Positions 9,262 to 18,771 of a stretch of DNA of 64,000 nucleotides are shown piece after piece; the first letter of the stretch is position 1; the number at the start of each line of letters is the position of its first letter. Where the stretch lies: positions 2,433,228 to 2,497,227 of the forward strand of contig NZ_CM011002.1 in the NCBI RefSeq assembly GCF_000158095.2, in the 5' to 3' direction. The notes below the pieces were generated by a model. The model was not told the DNA's origin. It saw nothing but the letters and a program-made list of their open reading frames with translations, and did not search any database. Source of the stretch: Roseibium alexandrii DFL-11 (GTDB lineage: Bacteria; Pseudomonadota; Alphaproteobacteria; Rhizobiales; Stappiaceae). Both the position numbers and the translations under genes were made by a program.

Positions 9262-10146
9262 TCACACAGCAGGGTTAAACCGGCGCGACAGTTCCGCTAT
9301 GTGGGAAGGGCTGACCTCACAACATCCTCCAACAATCGTGGCACCCAGATCAATCCAGTCTGCCCCGTGACCCGCATAGACTTCAGGTGTCATATCGGTG
9401 CGCGCGGTAAGTTTGGAAACGCTGCTGCCCTTCTTGAGAAATTCAGGTTTGATGGCCGTAAAACCGTTGGCATAAGCACCGGTCTTCAGGCCCGACGGTC
9501 CGAGAACGGCCATGCCCCTGGTCACAGCCTCCGGCACCGAACAATTGATCAAAACCGCCTCTGGTCCGAGGTCATTGACAACTTCCACCACCTCTTGCAG
9601 CGGCTCACCGGATCGAAGGGCACCCCCATCCCCATCATCCACCGTTAGAGCGATCCAGACCGGTTTGTCATGCCTGAGCGCTGCGGTCAGGGACGCGCGC
9701 GCCTGCGCGACCGAGGCGATCGTTTCGATGACAAACAGGTCGACGTGATCTTTTTGAACTCGGCAAATTTCATCATAGAGGTCGATGGATTGGTCTTCTG
9801 ACGGAGCTCCGTCATGGCTGTACGACCAGCCAAGCGGACCAAGGCAACCTGCCACAAGACCGCTGCCATGCGCGTCCCGGGATTGACAGGCAAGGTCACA
9901 GGCAAGGTGGTGCAGCCGCTCGAACTGATCATCCAAGCCGTTGGGCCGCAACCGGTCCCTGTGGAGCGTATAACTGTTGACCGTCGCGACATGCGCGCCG
10001 GCTGCAAAAAAGTCGTCATGAATGGCGCGGACGAGATCCGGCCGCTCCATCATCAGCTCACAAGACCAAAGTCCGCTCGGCACCCGCCCGCTGCGGTGAA
10101 CCAGTTCCTGCCCCATGCCACCATCGAGAATCGTGATGTTGCTCAT
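9262..10146 (-). CDS. Homocysteine S-methyltransferase family protein
   Basis: The 294-residue protein belongs to the Pfam S-methyl_trans family, which moves a methyl group from S-methylmethionine, betaine or a similar donor to homocysteine. It begins with ILDGGMGQEL. The zinc cysteines are seen as ILINCSVPEA in the middle and GGCCEVSP near the C-terminus. The ATG at 10146 is chosen over an upstream one because it places the start just before the ILDGG motif. It is a single-domain enzyme without the cobalamin module of MetH. It converges with hypF, with 22 bases between stops. The methyl donor is not resolved. Confidence 0.85.
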   Translation of the reverse strand: MSNITILDGGMGQELVHRSGRVPSGLWSCELMMERPDLVRAIHDDFFAAGAHVATVNSYTLHRDRLRPNGLDDQFERLHHLACDLACQSRDAHGSGLVAGCLGPLGWSYSHDGAPSEDQSIDLYDEICRVQKDHVDLFVIETIASVAQARASLTAALRHDKPVWIALTVDDGDGGALRSGEPLQEVVEVVNDLGPEAVLINCSVPEAVTRGMAVLGPSGLKTGAYANGFTAIKPEFLKKGSSVSKLTARTDMTPEVYAGHGADWIDLGATIVGGCCEVSPSHIAELSRRFNPAV

Positions 10147-10472
10147 TCTCGTCCGTTTCCAAATGCCTTGCCTAAAAGCCAGCATTTTTCGGTTTTTGTT
10201 TTAAAGGCGCACATACACACGCGGCCAACACCTCCGCGCGGATCCAAGTCTGATCTTATCCGCAGGCGTTGTCCTACGCAGTCGAATATAGATTGGATCG
10301 GATGAAAAAAGGCTTTTACCTGTTGGTAGCAAAAAGCCCAGGGCATCTTGTTGACAGGGTTATGCCAACTGGCGATCAAACATTTCGCATGCACCAACAG
10401 TTAGCACTCTGCAGCGCAAGAGCTGGTCGTTGTAGCAACCCGGAGCGTAAGTTCATTTTTGAAGGAAAAAAG
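10147..10472. other. Intergenic region before tRNA-Phe
   Basis: About 325 bases between the methyltransferase start and the 3' end of tRNA-Phe. I see no open frame of protein-like composition and no strong dyad. It probably holds the methyltransferase promoter and the end of the tRNA transcript. Confidence 0.5.
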
Positions 10473-10548
10473 TGGTGCCCAGAGCCGGAATCGAACCAGC
10501 GACACGCGGATTTTCAATCCGCTGCTCTACCAACTGAGCTATCTGGGC
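10473..10548 (-). tRNA. tRNA-Phe (GAA)
   Basis: Read on the minus strand the 76 bases fold as a complete tRNA: acceptor GCCCAGA pairing with TCTGGGC, D-arm TAGCTCAGTTGGTAGAGCA, anticodon stem GCGGA/TCCGC around a loop with GAA, T-arm GGTTCGATTCC and an encoded CCA end. The GAA anticodon reads Phe codons. Confidence 0.97.
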
Positions 10549-10849
10549 GTGCTTTGATGTGGCGGGAGGCATGCCCCGTCCGCCGAAAGCCCGGTCCTTA
10601 TAGAAGCTCGTTTGTTCCTTGTCCAGCACCCCGGCAAAGTTTTTTCACAACTTGGGAAAATACCTGCCGGAAAACTGCGCATCACTTTCCAAACCCAACG
10701 GAAAACCAAAATTTTCAGTCACTTACGGATCATTACAGGCCTGAGGATACGGCGGCCCGCTTTTGCAAAATGCTGCATGAACGCGGACCAAATGCCGTTG
10801 TGAGGAGTCCTGTGCCCTCAGGTGAAACAGCCGCTTCTGACTGCAGCCG
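10549..10849. other. Intergenic region upstream of tRNA-Phe
   Basis: About 300 bases between the 5' end of tRNA-Phe and the stop of the FecR-domain gene. It should contain the tRNA promoter and the end of the preceding transcript. No clear terminator hairpin with a T-run and no small gene could be recognised. Confidence 0.5.
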
Positions 10850-13800
10850 TCAGTTCATCTCGCCAGCAACGATGCCGCTTGCCGACCAGCTTCCATCTAC
10901 CGCATTGAAGTTGCCGATAACGCCCTCGTAGTTGGATGACGGGCCGCTGACGATAGAGGTGTTGATGGAGCCCGATCCAACACTGCCGGCCAGATTTCCG
11001 GAAAACTGGTTTCCGATATCAACGGCGCGTTCGGTGAGATCTGCTCCAAACGTACGGCCATCGAAATTGGCAATATTGGCAGATCCGGTGCGGCGACCGA
11101 AATCGACCGTCATCCGGAAGTCGCCGGCTGCAAGATACTGCGCCCCATTGTTCACAACGCTGCCGGCAGCATGTCCGACGTAGCTTGCACTGCCACTGGT
11201 TGGCAGATCGGCGGCATTGGTCACGTCGCCAGCAACCCAGGTCCCGAGATGAAACGCATCTTTCCGGCCATTGGCACCGTCCAGAACACCACCCGTGTCA
11301 TCATAGGAAAGTTTTGTGCCCCAATAGCCCCATTCCAGAAAGGCACAGGTGCACTCGGTGGTTCCCGCCATGATCGCATCATCTGCGGTCCCGATCAGAG
11401 TGTTCGGCACGAAATAGGTGTTGGCATCCTGGGACGGATCCTGCTGCAAGGTGTGTCCCGCATCACTGGCAAGGGCCGACGCGACACTGCTGGCTGCCTG
11501 TACCACACCTTCAAGTCCCTCATTCCGAGGCTCGGCCAGACCTGTGTAAGGTCCTGTGCCCCCTCCGCCACCGGTTGGGTATAGGTAAGGATCAGGATTC
11601 GGATCTGGTCCTGGACCGGGAACGACAGGCTCCACCGTATCGACCGTTAGGTAGGTCTCTGAATGATCCGACGCATCGCGGGCAGCATAAAGGTCGTTGC
11701 CAATAAAGGTGGAGCGATCCGTGCCGGAACCATCGCTGTTGGAACCAAACCGCACCGAGTAAGCCGCAACATCCGGATCCAGGTCCTGACTGTCACGGAC
11801 GGTCAAACTGCCGCCGAGCGAATACTCAGCGCCATTGAACGTTACGGAAAGGTCAGCAGCGCTCTCGCTGGCAAATACAACCGGACCAACGCCTTGTCCC
11901 GGGAAGTTGACGCTGCTCTCCAAAACGCCCGCGGCATAGCCGGACAGTGTCCGGTCACTGCGGGTCAAGATGCTGGCATCGACGGAGCCACTGAGCCGCG
12001 CAACATGAAGGCTCGACGAGACCGTCGCCGGTGCTGGAAAGATGTCAGGCTGACTGACATAGCTGTCGTCATAGGCATCATCGAGAGCGCCGCCCGACAG
12101 GGAATTACCGAAAACAAAGCTTTGAGCATTGCTGCCAAAGAAATGTCCATCATCAGGCCCGGCGATTGTTCCGACCGGACCGCTGTAAAGCCCCGCGCTC
12201 TGGCTGCTTGCAATCCGGTGGCCTCCGCGCCGGTCTGTTTCCATCGAGAGGATGCCACTGGCCTCATCCGCTGCAACCTCTCCAACCGCCAGAGATATAA
12301 ACGATTTCTGGTTCTCACCCGTCCCGTCAATGTGGAACGACCCGGCCAGATAATGAGCGCTCTCCAGGGTTGCAGGATCGCTTTCGATCATCAGAAGCCC
12401 GGTCGAACTGACATCCTGGAGGAAGCTCTCACCAAGCTCCGCGGCCGCCAATGGATTGACGAACAGCGCTTCGGTGATGAGAGGCGTGAAGGTTCGGCCG
12501 TTCCCCGCCGTGCCAAGCGAAAAGGCCAGGGTCGGGTCGGTCGCCAGATCATAGATCCGAATGGACGGTGTTCCGCTTGCATCTCCGAAACTTGAAAAAT
12601 CAGTACCCACTCCACGAACGCCGACCACCATATTTTCAATGTCGAATTTGGTGGTTCCACCGGGCGTGACATTTGGCAGATGCGCGAAGGCCGCAAAGTC
12701 TTCGTGATAGTGTTGCACGCCCCACGCGTACGACGTGACGTTTCCTTCAGTTTCTGGGTCGACTGTCGGCGCTACCGGAATGAAGTCAGCCTCACCGAGC
12801 TGTGCAACAACATCCTGATCTGTATAGGTCTGGGCATAGTAGTATTGCCCGTCGCCCTCGAAGGCGAACTGATAGATCTTGTTGCCCTCGACCTCCGCTT
12901 TGTAAAGGGCTGTCGCAGTGCCGGAGGTGATTTCTCCTACCGTGAAAGTGACCGGCATATCGGTGCCGCTGCTGCCACCAATCAGTCCTTGCGCTCCTGG
13001 CGCCAAGACGGTGCGAGTTGTGTCCCAGGATGGTGTGAATTCAACGCCGGCAGTCAGGATCCGCACAACGTCCGTCGTTTCGACAGTCTCCCCACCGGTG
13101 TCTCCCGTTCCGCCGGTCGTGTCTCCGCCGTCCCCACCACCTTCGCCCCCGTTAGGGTCATTCCCACCGATAATTTCATCGGCAAGCTGATTGATTGTGC
13201 GTTGCTGGGTGTCCTTTTGGACTTGCAACAGGTCGGGTTCGGTCTGTCCGGGTGATCTCGGCTGCACACTTCTTGGTTTGGGCACGGGCGCAGTACGTAT
13301 GTGACCAAGACGTGAATTGATATTCGGAACACCGGAGCGTGCGATCTGCCGTGCAGTTGGCGGCGTGCGTGTCCCGCCGGACTGACCAGATCCTGCAGTC
13401 AGGCCGCTTTGCGCCGAAGCCAGATCGGAAGGCGTTGTCCGCCGCACACCACCAGCCTGACCGCCGGTTCCAACCTGCAGGGAATAGCCTGCAGAATAAA
13501 TGCGCCGGTTCGTTCCATCTGCGCCTGTGAAGGTCAGCTCGTCTCCAAACAATAGGGAAAAAACCGGATTTCCACCGTTCAAGTTGAGATTGGCCATGCC
13601 GCCACGAATGCCAATGGTGCCAACCGGTGTCTTGACCGAAACCCCGCCTTTTTGCTTGCTGACCTTTCCGCCGACAAATCGGACTACGCCCTTGCCGAAG
13701 GACGCGACTAGCTTTCCTGTTCCTGCATTCGGATCGTAAACAAATTCGTCAATCACGAGATCGGAGTTTGCTCCGACCGTGAAGGTGGACCCGTCATTCA

Positions 13801-14047
13801 ACAGCACTTGAACGAGGCCTGAGCCGGACGTTTCGATCCGTTCGTTGTAGACCACGTTGTCGCCAAGCAGCTTCACTTGACGGACGGCACCGGGCGGCGT
13901 TCCAAATGCATTCGTGTTGACGGCAGCGGCCGTCCCGACAGTCGTTGCTTGCACTGGCCCATTTAGCGCCAAGGTAACGATCGCGGTCGCACACGCTACT
14001 GCCCAGCGCTTTGGAGCGGCAGGAGTGAATTTAGATGATGGCATCAT
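10850..14047 (-). CDS. Secreted FecR-domain protein with TbpB-like C-terminal barrel
   Basis: The 1065-residue protein has a signal peptide (hydrophobic core around residues 15-33 ending VQA) and a FecR-type domain at about 50-165, seen as VRQVKLLGDNVVYNE, LLNDGSTFTVG and TPVGTIGIRGG. A Gly/Asp/Thr-rich linker lies near 290-330, followed by a long beta-rich region. The last 150 residues (SGSASYVGHAAGS, FRMTVDFGRRTGSANIANFDG, NQFSGNLAG, FNAVDGSWSASG) look like the eight-stranded barrel of transferrin-binding protein B and of hemophores exported by Slam proteins. A GGAGG lies 7 bases before the first ATG. It starts 15 bases after a Slam-like gene, so I infer it is the exported cargo. Its ligand and surface role are unknown. 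Confidence 0.75.
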   Translation of the reverse strand: MMPSSKFTPAAPKRWAVACATAIVTLALNGPVQATTVGTAAAVNTNAFGTPPGAVRQVKLLGDNVVYNERIETSGSGLVQVLLNDGSTFTVGANSDLVIDEFVYDPNAGTGKLVASFGKGVVRFVGGKVSKQKGGVSVKTPVGTIGIRGGMANLNLNGGNPVFSLLFGDELTFTGADGTNRRIYSAGYSLQVGTGGQAGGVRRTTPSDLASAQSGLTAGSGQSGGTRTPPTARQIARSGVPNINSRLGHIRTAPVPKPRSVQPRSPGQTEPDLLQVQKDTQQRTINQLADEIIGGNDPNGGEGGGDGGDTTGGTGDTGGETVETTDVVRILTAGVEFTPSWDTTRTVLAPGAQGLIGGSSGTDMPVTFTVGEITSGTATALYKAEVEGNKIYQFAFEGDGQYYYAQTYTDQDVVAQLGEADFIPVAPTVDPETEGNVTSYAWGVQHYHEDFAAFAHLPNVTPGGTTKFDIENMVVGVRGVGTDFSSFGDASGTPSIRIYDLATDPTLAFSLGTAGNGRTFTPLITEALFVNPLAAAELGESFLQDVSSTGLLMIESDPATLESAHYLAGSFHIDGTGENQKSFISLAVGEVAADEASGILSMETDRRGGHRIASSQSAGLYSGPVGTIAGPDDGHFFGSNAQSFVFGNSLSGGALDDAYDDSYVSQPDIFPAPATVSSSLHVARLSGSVDASILTRSDRTLSGYAAGVLESSVNFPGQGVGPVVFASESAADLSVTFNGAEYSLGGSLTVRDSQDLDPDVAAYSVRFGSNSDGSGTDRSTFIGNDLYAARDASDHSETYLTVDTVEPVVPGPGPDPNPDPYLYPTGGGGGTGPYTGLAEPRNEGLEGVVQAASSVASALASDAGHTLQQDPSQDANTYFVPNTLIGTADDAIMAGTTECTCAFLEWGYWGTKLSYDDTGGVLDGANGRKDAFHLGTWVAGDVTNAADLPTSGSASYVGHAAGSVVNNGAQYLAAGDFRMTVDFGRRTGSANIANFDGRTFGADLTERAVDIGNQFSGNLAGSVGSGSINTSIVSGPSSNYEGVIGNFNAVDGSWSASGIVAGEMN

Positions 14048-14062
14048 GCAATTTCCTCCCGG

Positions 14063-15430
14063 TCAGAACGCTTTTCGCAGCGAAAACATTGCGGAAACGT
14101 TTGAGTAACTGCTGAGGTCATAGTTGGAGTTTTGCCTCCGGACCTCGCCGACGAGCCCCGCCGACACGTTGTATTTGAGCGGAACATTCAGTGCCGCGCG
14201 CAGCCATCCCTCATGGTCCCGTTGTTTGACGGCGGCATTCACCAGCGGGTCCGGTTCATCATAGGCGCGGTAGATGTATCCCGCCTCCAGATCAATCGAC
14301 CATAGATGCGGCAGTTGTTTGACCGGGGATGCGAACTGGTAGGTCGCCCCCACCCCGCCTCCGGCCTCCCAGCTTTGCTGTGACTTGATGCGGGTTTCCT
14401 CAAAATCCGCGAGCGCCAGGACCCGCATTTGCAAGCCCTTGGTCAATTGACGCGAGACCTTGGACGCAAACTGCACGAAATATCCGTTCCGGTCGGACAC
14501 CGTCGGGTACTCGGAGGTGTCGTTGAACCAGCGCTGGCGCCACTCCAGTTTCGCATTTATTTCCGTTTGAATGTCGGGCCGGGCGACCAGCCGGGTTCCA
14601 ACGCCCAGCGCGCCATTGTAGTTCGCGTGGTTCAGACGGATACCAGAAGCAACTCCGTAAATACCGAGTTGCACATCATCAAAGTTGAAGCGCGCCATGT
14701 TGAAGGAGGGACCAAGGGTAATTTCTGCAAGACCAGTGTCGAGCCGAACCTGATCAGCAAAACGCGCGGCATAAAACACCACGTCAGTTTCGATGAGATC
14801 CCCTTGGGTTCCAAGATCATAGGACCCGTAGGCGCGGCCAGCGACAAACGCATTGATATCAGCCTGGCCCGTCGCGGTGTCGTCCAGGATAAAGTCCCTG
14901 CCGTTCAAGGTGACGCGGCGCCCGCCGGGGGCGGCATTGGCATTGGACTGGTAGCGGGCACCAATTATGACATCCGCGCGAAACTGTGTTGGCTGCTGTT
15001 TCGACGCAATTGCGGAAAGATATGTTTCGACACGCTGCTGGACCTCTTCAGGCACATCAGGCGTTTCCAGCGTCGACTGAAAATAGTAGCGCGCCGTTTC
15101 AAACGATCCCAGACGGTAATAAAGAACACCCAGTTCCAGCTTCACGCGTGGCAGGTTCGGCGCAAAGATCAGCATGCGTTCAAAAGTTGAGATCGCAGCT
15201 TCATAGTCACCGACCATCACGGAGACCGTGGCATATTCGAAGGCGATATCGAGGTCGGCCGGCCGCTCAAGCATTTTTGCCAGAAGCGCGGTTTGCCGTG
15301 CCAGCAACGCATCTGCTGACACTTCCGGCTGGCCGCCAATGTCCGCTTCCTGAGCCTCAGCAACAGCAGAGGAAAACAGAAGACCGGCCATTATCACCAG
15401 ACAAAATATCGTATCAGACGTCAAACGCAT
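14063..15430 (-). CDS. Slam-like outer-membrane protein (TPR plus beta-barrel)
   Basis: The 455-residue protein has a signal peptide (residues 1-26, ending AEA), a TPR-like helical region at about 55-145 (AFEYATVSVMVGDYEAAISTF and LGVLYYRLGSFETARYYFQ type helices), and a C-terminal part of alternating beta strands that ends in phenylalanine, the usual signal for outer-membrane barrel insertion. This TPR-then-barrel plan is that of Slam (surface lipoprotein assembly modifier, DUF560), the translocon of type XI secretion. The adjacent downstream gene carries a TbpB-like domain, the known class of Slam client. A generic TPR porin is the alternative. Confidence 0.7.
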   Translation of the reverse strand: MRLTSDTIFCLVIMAGLLFSSAVAEAQEADIGGQPEVSADALLARQTALLAKMLERPADLDIAFEYATVSVMVGDYEAAISTFERMLIFAPNLPRVKLELGVLYYRLGSFETARYYFQSTLETPDVPEEVQQRVETYLSAIASKQQPTQFRADVIIGARYQSNANAAPGGRRVTLNGRDFILDDTATGQADINAFVAGRAYGSYDLGTQGDLIETDVVFYAARFADQVRLDTGLAEITLGPSFNMARFNFDDVQLGIYGVASGIRLNHANYNGALGVGTRLVARPDIQTEINAKLEWRQRWFNDTSEYPTVSDRNGYFVQFASKVSRQLTKGLQMRVLALADFEETRIKSQQSWEAGGGVGATYQFASPVKQLPHLWSIDLEAGYIYRAYDEPDPLVNAAVKQRDHEGWLRAALNVPLKYNVSAGLVGEVRRQNSNYDLSSYSNVSAMFSLRKAF

Positions 15431-15560
15431 CCCTGGGAACCACGTTCAGGTTTTCCAACACCGATTTCAAATTCTTAACAGTGCGTTACCACACGTATAT
15501 GAGTCCGGACCACAAGTCCAATTAACCTATTGAACGCAACGGCACCTCACTCCCCAAATT

Positions 15561-15602
15561 CAACAACAAAAACGCCGGCCCTGAGATTCCCCAGAGCCGG
15601 CG
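15561..15602 (-). terminator. Rho-independent terminator of the 5'-nucleotidase gene
   Basis: On the minus strand CGCCGGC (15602-15596) pairs with GCCGGCG (15579-15573), and the stem can be extended inwards with one mismatch. A TTTTTGTTGTTG tract follows. It lies 27 bases after the stop of the 5'-nucleotidase and separates it from the Slam-like gene. Confidence 0.8.
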
Positions 15603-15628
15603 CGAAAAGTGCCTTAAAACGCCCGACC

Positions 15629-17236
15629 TTACTTCAATGTGATGCGGTCATCCGTGTAGGCCTTGTAGCTTTTCTTCTCTCCGAGATAGGCAGCTACAAC
15701 ATCCGCGAGATCGGGACCGAAATCGTATGCATTCATGCCGTTGGACTCGAAAATTGCATACCCATCACCGCCGCCACGCATGTAGTTGTTCGACACGATG
15801 CCATAGACCTTTTCCGGATCAATTGGCGCAAAGGCATCATTTTCAAGCACCATGACGTCTGAGATGCGCTGACCGGCCGGTTGCGATTTATCGATCGTGT
15901 ATTTAAGGCCTGCAACTTGAGCGAACCGGCCTGCACCTTCTTCAATCTGACTGGATCCATTTTCAAGAGCCGACACCACATCCGCCCCTTTGAGCTGGAA
16001 TGTGGCCAGCGTGTTCTGGAACGGCAGAACCGTCAAGACCTCGCCCATGGTGACTTCACCGGCGTCAATTGATGCGCGCAAACCGCCGCCATTCTGGATT
16101 GCGATCTGAACTCCCTGATCCTTTACGCGGTCCAGCATGGCTTCGGTCACAAGAACGCCCATTTCGCAGACCTCAGCCCGGCAGACGCTGCGCTCACCGC
16201 CGATCGCCGCGGTTGCTTCAGCCACGACTTCATTGCGGATTTCATCCAGCGGCTGCGCCAGCTCTTCGATGCGCGCAATAAACTCTGCATCGGGTTCCAC
16301 AGACGCATCAAGGAGGATCGGTTCCCCTTCAGCCTTGATCACGTTGCCCTCATCGTCCCAGGTCACAACAAAGTCGCCCAGGAATTTGCTGTAGGCATAG
16401 GCCTGAACGATTGGTACATCCTGACCGTCCTGGTTTTTGACCATCACCGGATAGGGACCAGAGGCTCTGTCCTGAGTGTTGGACAGCAATGTGTGCGAGT
16501 GCCCTCCGACAATGACGTCGATGCCTGGGACAGCTGCGGCGATTTTCGCGTCCATCGACAGGCCCTCATGGGTCAGCGCGATGATCTTGTTCACCCCGGC
16601 TGCTTCCAACTCTGCGACCTGGGCTTTCAGCGATTCAATTGAGTTCTGAAATTTAACGCCGGCACCTGGCGATGAGGTTTCTACCGTATCTTCGGCGAGG
16701 CTCGAGACGAAACCGATTTTCTCACCACCGCGTTCCAGCACCAGAGTGCCTGGAATGCGGTCCTTGAGCAGTGGTTCGTTTTCAAGGTCAAGATTACCGG
16801 AAATGACCGGGAACTCGACCTTGTCCAGGAAAGCAGCCAGTGCCGACGGGCCATCATCAAATTCATGGTTGCCGACCGCCATGACATCATAGCCGATACC
16901 GTTCATGAAATCGGCCGCTGCTGCCCCTTTGTAGGTCGTATAAAAGAGCGAGCCTTGGAACTGATCGCCAGCGTCGACAACGACGAAGTTCTTGCCTTCG
17001 TCGGACAACGCGTCGCGGCGCTCATCCACCATGGACTTGATTCGGGCGACACCCCCAAAGCACTTTCCCTCAGATTCGGATTCAGCATCGCAGGTGGAAT
17101 CGTACTTGTTGATCGATTCAATGCGCGAATGAACATCGTTGGTGTGAAGGATGGTCAGAGAATAATCGGCGAATGCCGCAGTCGACAACGCGGTCGTAAG
17201 CGACAGCACTGCGGCGCTCAGAAGTTGGTTTTTCAT
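15629..17236 (-). CDS. Periplasmic 5'-nucleotidase / UshA-like metallophosphatase
   Basis: The 535-residue protein has a cleavable signal peptide (residues 1-23, ending AFA) and the two-domain plan of bacterial 5'-nucleotidases. The N-terminal metallophosphoesterase domain shows HTNDVHSR, DAGDQFQGS, VGNHEFDDG, LTHEG and GGHSHT. The C-terminal substrate domain shows NGGGLRASI and VSNNYMRGGGDGY. It should release phosphate and nucleoside from nucleotides in the periplasm. A PhoB-box-like sequence 160 bases upstream fits induction by phosphate starvation. It is monocistronic, with its own terminator. UDP-sugar hydrolase activity is possible but cannot be decided. Confidence 0.88.
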   Translation of the reverse strand: MKNQLLSAAVLSLTTALSTAAFADYSLTILHTNDVHSRIESINKYDSTCDAESESEGKCFGGVARIKSMVDERRDALSDEGKNFVVVDAGDQFQGSLFYTTYKGAAAADFMNGIGYDVMAVGNHEFDDGPSALAAFLDKVEFPVISGNLDLENEPLLKDRIPGTLVLERGGEKIGFVSSLAEDTVETSSPGAGVKFQNSIESLKAQVAELEAAGVNKIIALTHEGLSMDAKIAAAVPGIDVIVGGHSHTLLSNTQDRASGPYPVMVKNQDGQDVPIVQAYAYSKFLGDFVVTWDDEGNVIKAEGEPILLDASVEPDAEFIARIEELAQPLDEIRNEVVAEATAAIGGERSVCRAEVCEMGVLVTEAMLDRVKDQGVQIAIQNGGGLRASIDAGEVTMGEVLTVLPFQNTLATFQLKGADVVSALENGSSQIEEGAGRFAQVAGLKYTIDKSQPAGQRISDVMVLENDAFAPIDPEKVYGIVSNNYMRGGGDGYAIFESNGMNAYDFGPDLADVVAAYLGEKKSYKAYTDDRITLK

Positions 17237-17397
17237 TTGATACTCGCCCTTGGATAGATTGTTCTTGAGGTCAGGCTTCTTGCCGGACCTTCACCTGCCG
17301 TGCCTTCCCAGGATGATCATTCGTACCTGCCCACTCAGCAATGAGCAGACGCCGGAGCCCTTTCCCGAGAGCCGGATCGCTGGTGCCTGGAAATTTT

Positions 17398-17415
17398 GGT
17401 GCAGTTTTATGACAG
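17398..17415 (-). promoter_or_regulatory. Candidate PhoB box upstream of the 5'-nucleotidase
   Basis: On the minus strand the 18 bases read CTGTCATAAAACTGCACC. The first half-site CTGTCAT and the A-rich spacer match the Pho-box consensus exactly; the second half (CTGCACC) differs from CTGTCAC/T at a few positions. It is about 160 bases upstream of the start codon. The match plus the phosphate-releasing gene product make it plausible. Confidence 0.5.
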
Positions 17416-17442
17416 GAGCAATAGAGGACGTAATGGAATGTG

Positions 17443-17470
17443 AAAAATATTTTGCCGGATAAATATTTTT
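17443..17470. repeat. AT-rich perfect inverted repeat
   Basis: AAAAATATTT at 17443-17452 and AAATATTTTT at 17461-17470 form a perfect 10-bp inverted repeat with an 8-nt loop, in a GC-rich genome. It lies between the 5'-nucleotidase promoter region and the yacG stop. It may be an operator or, read on the minus strand, a weak terminator for yacG. Confidence 0.4.
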
Positions 17471-17514
17471 GCAGGTTAAGCGTCTAAAAAATCAGACCGC
17501 AGCGTTGTCCAGCC

Positions 17515-17718
17515 TCAGCCGCGATCCGGGTAGTCTTCGTCGTCCAGATCGTCGGTTTCCACGACCGGGATGGAATACCCTTCGGAGAACCACCGGTTCA
17601 GATCAATCTTGGCGCAGCGATCGGAGCAGAAAGGGTAATTTTCCGGGGTGGAAAGCTTTGAGCAGATCGGACACGGACGCATCCGGCGCTGCGGTTTTTT
17701 GCCGTTTTCTTCGGTCAA
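17515..17718 (-). CDS. yacG: DNA gyrase inhibitor YacG (zinc ribbon)
   Basis: YacG is a small zinc protein that binds GyrB and inhibits gyrase in E. coli. The four zinc ligands are seen as CPIC and CSDRC, followed by the conserved DLNRWFSEGYSIP segment and an acidic tail. The frame is open to 17796, but a GGAGGGG lies 6 bases before a TTG at 17718. That start gives 67 residues, the normal family size, so the TTG start is preferred. It follows maf, as in many alphaproteobacteria. Confidence 0.85.
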   Translation of the reverse strand: MTEENGKKPQRRMRPCPICSKLSTPENYPFCSDRCAKIDLNRWFSEGYSIPVVETDDLDDEDYPDRG

Positions 17719-17767
17719 TGTGGTCCCCTCCTGAAGCGCATTTACCGCTAACGAAACGCACCCGGCA

Positions 17768-18394
17768 CTACGCTCCCGCAGTCGTCCAGTTTGCATGGAC
17801 TGGGTAGCCTGCCGATTGCAAAAGATTCACGGTTTCCGCCAGCGGCAATCCAACAACAGCTGGGTAGGACCCAACAAGCTTGACGACGAAGCTGCCTGCA
17901 AGTCCCTGGATCGCGTAACCGCCTGCTTTACCTCGCCATTCCCCCGAGGAAATGTAGTCATCCACATCCTGGCGGGACAACCGTTTGAACCGGACACGCG
18001 TTTCGACGAGCTTCGTCCGTATTTTCCCGTTCGGCTCCGCCACGGCCACGCCGGTGAAAACACGGTGGCCCCGTCCAGACAGCAGAGACAGGCACATCAC
18101 GGCCTGATCGGTGAGTTCGGCCTTGGGCAATATCCGCCGTCCGACACTGACCACCGTATCTGCGGCCAGCACAACGCCGCCGTTCATGGCATCGGTGTTC
18201 TTGGCGACCTCAAGTACGGCCTCGACTTTGGCCCGAGCAAGCCGCAAGGCCAACGCCCGCGGCGTTTCGAACTTCTTCGGGGTCTCGTCGATATCGGCGG
18301 GCAGCAGATGATCCGGTTCCAGTCCGACTTGCTGCAGCAGCGCAAGACGGCGCGGCGAAGCGGACGCCAGGATCAACTGAGGGGCATTCGTCAT
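17768..18394 (-). CDS. maf: Maf-like nucleotide pyrophosphatase
   Basis: Maf proteins hydrolyse non-canonical or canonical nucleoside triphosphates to monophosphates as a house-cleaning function. The 208-residue product begins [19 protein letters not shown], the family signature. It has DETPK near residue 37, [10 protein letters not shown] and the late [16 protein letters not shown] motif. It lies between infA and yacG on the minus strand, with about 40-50 bases on each side, probably in one transcript with both. Confidence 0.92.
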   Translation of the reverse strand: MTNAPQLILASASPRRLALLQQVGLEPDHLLPADIDETPKKFETPRALALRLARAKVEAVLEVAKNTDAMNGGVVLAADTVVSVGRRILPKAELTDQAVMCLSLLSGRGHRVFTGVAVAEPNGKIRTKLVETRVRFKRLSRQDVDDYISSGEWRGKAGGYAIQGLAGSFVVKLVGSYPAVVGLPLAETVNLLQSAGYPVHANWTTAGA

Positions 18395-18435
18395 GGATGC
18401 ACGTGCTTTCCTGCCGGCGCAAGGCGACCTGCCGC

Positions 18436-18654
18436 TTACTTGAAGCGGTAGGTAATCCGACCCTTGGTCAAGTCATAGGGGGTCATTTCGACAAGAACCT
18501 TGTCGCCCGCGAGAACGCGGATACGGTTCTTGCGCATACGTCCAGCCGTATGAGCGATGATCTCGTGATCGTTTTCAAGTTTTACGCGGAACGTCGCATT
18601 CGGCAACAGTTCTGTCACGACGCCCGGGAACTCCAGAGCTTCTTCTTTGGCCAT
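18436..18654 (-). CDS. infA: Translation initiation factor IF-1
   Basis: This 72-residue protein is a complete IF-1: [20 protein letters not shown] opens the OB fold, [21 protein letters not shown] is the signature centre, and [12 protein letters not shown] is the C-terminus. IF-1 binds the ribosomal A site and assists initiation. Sequence and length are canonical. Confidence 0.98.
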   Translation of the reverse strand: MAKEEALEFPGVVTELLPNATFRVKLENDHEIIAHTAGRMRKNRIRVLAGDKVLVEMTPYDLTKGRITYRFK

Positions 18655-18771
18655 TTGATATCCTGATTATGGCGGGCCTTGCCCGCAGGTGCCGCGGAAC
18701 CTAGCCGATTAGGCTCAGAATGTGAACCATTCTTTCGCATCGGTCCCAAGGCGATGTTTGATGCCGCTTTA

